Assembly: GCF_000221185.1 (NCBI RefSeq)
Contig: NC_015865.1
Coordinates: 558,001 to 622,000, forward strand
Direction of reading: 5' to 3'
Length of the DNA: 64,000 bases
Source: Thermococcus sp. 4557
Lineage (GTDB): Archaea > Methanobacteriota_B > Thermococci > Thermococcales > Thermococcaceae
Shown piece after piece: positions 62,881-64,000 of the stretch (positions within the stretch are counted from its first letter, which is position 1; the number at the start of each line of letters is the position of its first letter). The translations under genes and the position numbers were made by a program. The notes under the pieces were generated by a model. That model was not told the origin of the DNA and ran no database searches. It worked only from the letters and a program-made list of their open reading frames with translations.

Positions 62881-64000
62881 ATGGAGCTAAGCTACCAGGA
62901 GAAACTCACGCTCATAAAGCTCAGCGAAGTTGAAAAGATTAAATTCGAAGAGCTCGTCAAGAGAACCGGCCTTGATCAGGTTGCTGTTATGCGAGCGGTT
63001 CTCGGCCTTCAGAGCAAGGGGCTGGCGAAGCTCCACGAGAAAAGTGAGAGGGTTGTCAAGCTCACCGAGACCGGAAGAAAGTACGCGGAGATAGGCCTCC
63101 CTGAGTGGAGGGCGCTGGCGGTTTTGAAGGAAAAGAAAAAGGTAACCCTGGATGACCTGCGGGACGTTCTCAGCGAGGATGAGCTGAAACCAATAGTCGG
63201 CCTTCTGAGGAAGGAGGGCTGGGCGAGCGTTAGGAAGGAGGACGGGAAGTTAGTCCTCGAAATCACCGAGAAGGGGCTCGGCGCGGAAGAGAGGCCCATC
63301 GATGCCGCCCTCAAGCTCCTCACGGAGAAGGAGACCGTACCTCTAGGCGAGATTGAGAGACTCATTCCCGTTAAAGAGCTTAAGAGGAGGAAGATCGCGG
63401 AGGAAGATTCCGTTACCGAGAGGCTCGTCGAGATATCCCCCGAGGGAGCGGAGCTCGTGAAGGGGGGCATCGAGCTGAAGGAAGAGGTCTCCAACCTGAC
63501 CCCCGAGCTGATAAAGTCCGGAAAATGGCGCGAGGTCGAGTTCAAGCGCTTCAACATCTCGGCCCCGGTTCGGAGGATTTACCCGGGCAAGAAGCAGCCG
63601 TACAGGGCCTTCCTCGACAAGATAAGGAGGAGACTTATCGAGATGGGATTCATCGAGATGGTCTCCGACAGCCTCATCGAGACCCAGTTCTGGAACTTTG
63701 ACGCGCTCTTCCAGCCCCAGAACCACCCCGCCAGGGACTGGACCGATACCTACCAGCTCAAATACCCGAAGAGCGGCCACCTGCCCATGGAGGAACTCGT
63801 CGCCAGCGTCAAGGCCGCCCACGAGCACGGCGGCGATACGGGTTCCCGCGGCTGGGGCTACGTCTGGTCCCCGGAGAGGGCCATGCTCCTCATGCCGAGG
63901 GCACACGGTACCGCCCTGAGCGGCAGACAGCTCGCCAGGGGCGTTGAGATACCAGGCAAGTACTTCACGATACAGCGCGTCTTCCGCCCGGACGTCCTCG
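62881..64000 (+). CDS. pheS: phenylalanyl-tRNA synthetase alpha subunit (partial)
   Basis: The gene runs off the window after about 373 codons. N-terminal winged-helix DNA-binding-like repeats ([19 protein letters not shown]...), then the class II catalytic core beginning with HPLDKIR-like region [36 protein letters not shown] for motif 1-2 and [21 protein letters not shown]. The archaeal/eukaryotic type is clear from the long N-terminal HTH part. ATG 62881 follows AAGGAGGTG, a strong ribosome site. Confidence 0.95.
   Translation, partial: MELSYQEKLTLIKLSEVEKIKFEELVKRTGLDQVAVMRAVLGLQSKGLAKLHEKSERVVKLTETGRKYAEIGLPEWRALAVLKEKKKVTLDDLRDVLSEDELKPIVGLLRKEGWASVRKEDGKLVLEITEKGLGAEERPIDAALKLLTEKETVPLGEIERLIPVKELKRRKIAEEDSVTERLVEISPEGAELVKGGIELKEEVSNLTPELIKSGKWREVEFKRFNISAPVRRIYPGKKQPYRAFLDKIRRRLIEMGFIEMVSDSLIETQFWNFDALFQPQNHPARDWTDTYQLKYPKSGHLPMEELVASVKAAHEHGGDTGSRGWGYVWSPERAMLLMPRAHGTALSGRQLARGVEIPGKYFTIQRVFRPDVL

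Overview
This window is a segment of a Thermococcus-type euryarchaeal chromosome (order Thermococcales). The evidence is archaeal information genes (RpoP, RpoF, L37Ae, L21e, aIF5A, archaeal PheS, GatD/GatE, Pus10, Nep1, Pcc1, prefoldin beta, a TIP49 helicase), a tungsten-type aldehyde:ferredoxin oxidoreductase beside an archaeal phosphoglycerate mutase, HMG-CoA reductase for isoprenoid lipids, an MJ0822-family S-layer protein, TATA/BRE promoters roughly 25 bp ahead of starts, GGTGAT or GGAGGTG ribosome sites, and high coding density with many ATGA, TGATG and GTGA overlaps.

Layout. 1-4.2 kb: mostly minus-strand genes (small membrane protein, TIP49, QueE, an ArsR regulator co-transcribed with a coiled-coil membrane protein, two small unknowns), with a probable C/D box guide RNA between TIP49 and queE. 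4.2-4.78 kb: about 600 bp without a convincing gene but rich in inverted repeats. 4.78-9.8 kb: the conserved archaeal cluster L37Ae-RpoP-Brix-Pcc1-prefoldin beta-DUF3194-DHH, interrupted by a CPBP protease and a HEPN/MNT toxin-antitoxin pair. 9.9-14.4 kb: accessory genes (a frameshifted secreted protein, a TPR protein running into a tRNA-binding protein, two membrane or secreted unknowns). 14.4-18.4 kb: tungsten oxidoreductase, aldo/keto reductase and apgM. 18.5-29.3 kb: HIT protein, NhaC antiporter, ACT regulator, ThyX, ornithine carbamoyltransferase, RNA m5C methyltransferase, phosphoesterase, lysine/saccharopine dehydrogenase-like enzyme and Nep1. 29.4-38.6 kb: transport genes (two antiporter or transporter proteins, a ClC channel), aIF5A next to agmatinase, and a PHP/Zn-ribbon protein. 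38.6-45.4 kb: galT, thiL, a three-gene flippase/glycosyltransferase/deacetylase operon, and the AmmeMemoRadiSam radical SAM gene. 45.5-48.2 kb: S-layer gene and a cell-surface unknown. 48.2-54.4 kb: unusual radical SAM protein, ferritin-like protein, L21e-RpoF-DUF655-KsgA and Pus10. 54.5-58.4 kb: gatD and gatE with a DUF104/PIN toxin-antitoxin pair between them. 58.4-64 kb: two tandem paralogues, hmgA with a MinD-like ATPase, tdh, and the start of pheS.

Themes. RNA and translation functions dominate: tRNA and rRNA modification, tRNA amidotransferase, hypusinated aIF5A. Two toxin-antitoxin pairs sit inside housekeeping operons and are translationally chained to their neighbours. Several intergenic palindromes look like operators: at the ArsR operon, the aldo/keto reductase-tungsten enzyme operon, the ClC divergent promoter, and a 32-bp-period array before the RNA methyltransferase gene. 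Two apparent one-base indels in homopolymers (near 9992 and 12271) need resequencing before any biological reading. All functional calls are from sequence reading alone; no database search was possible.
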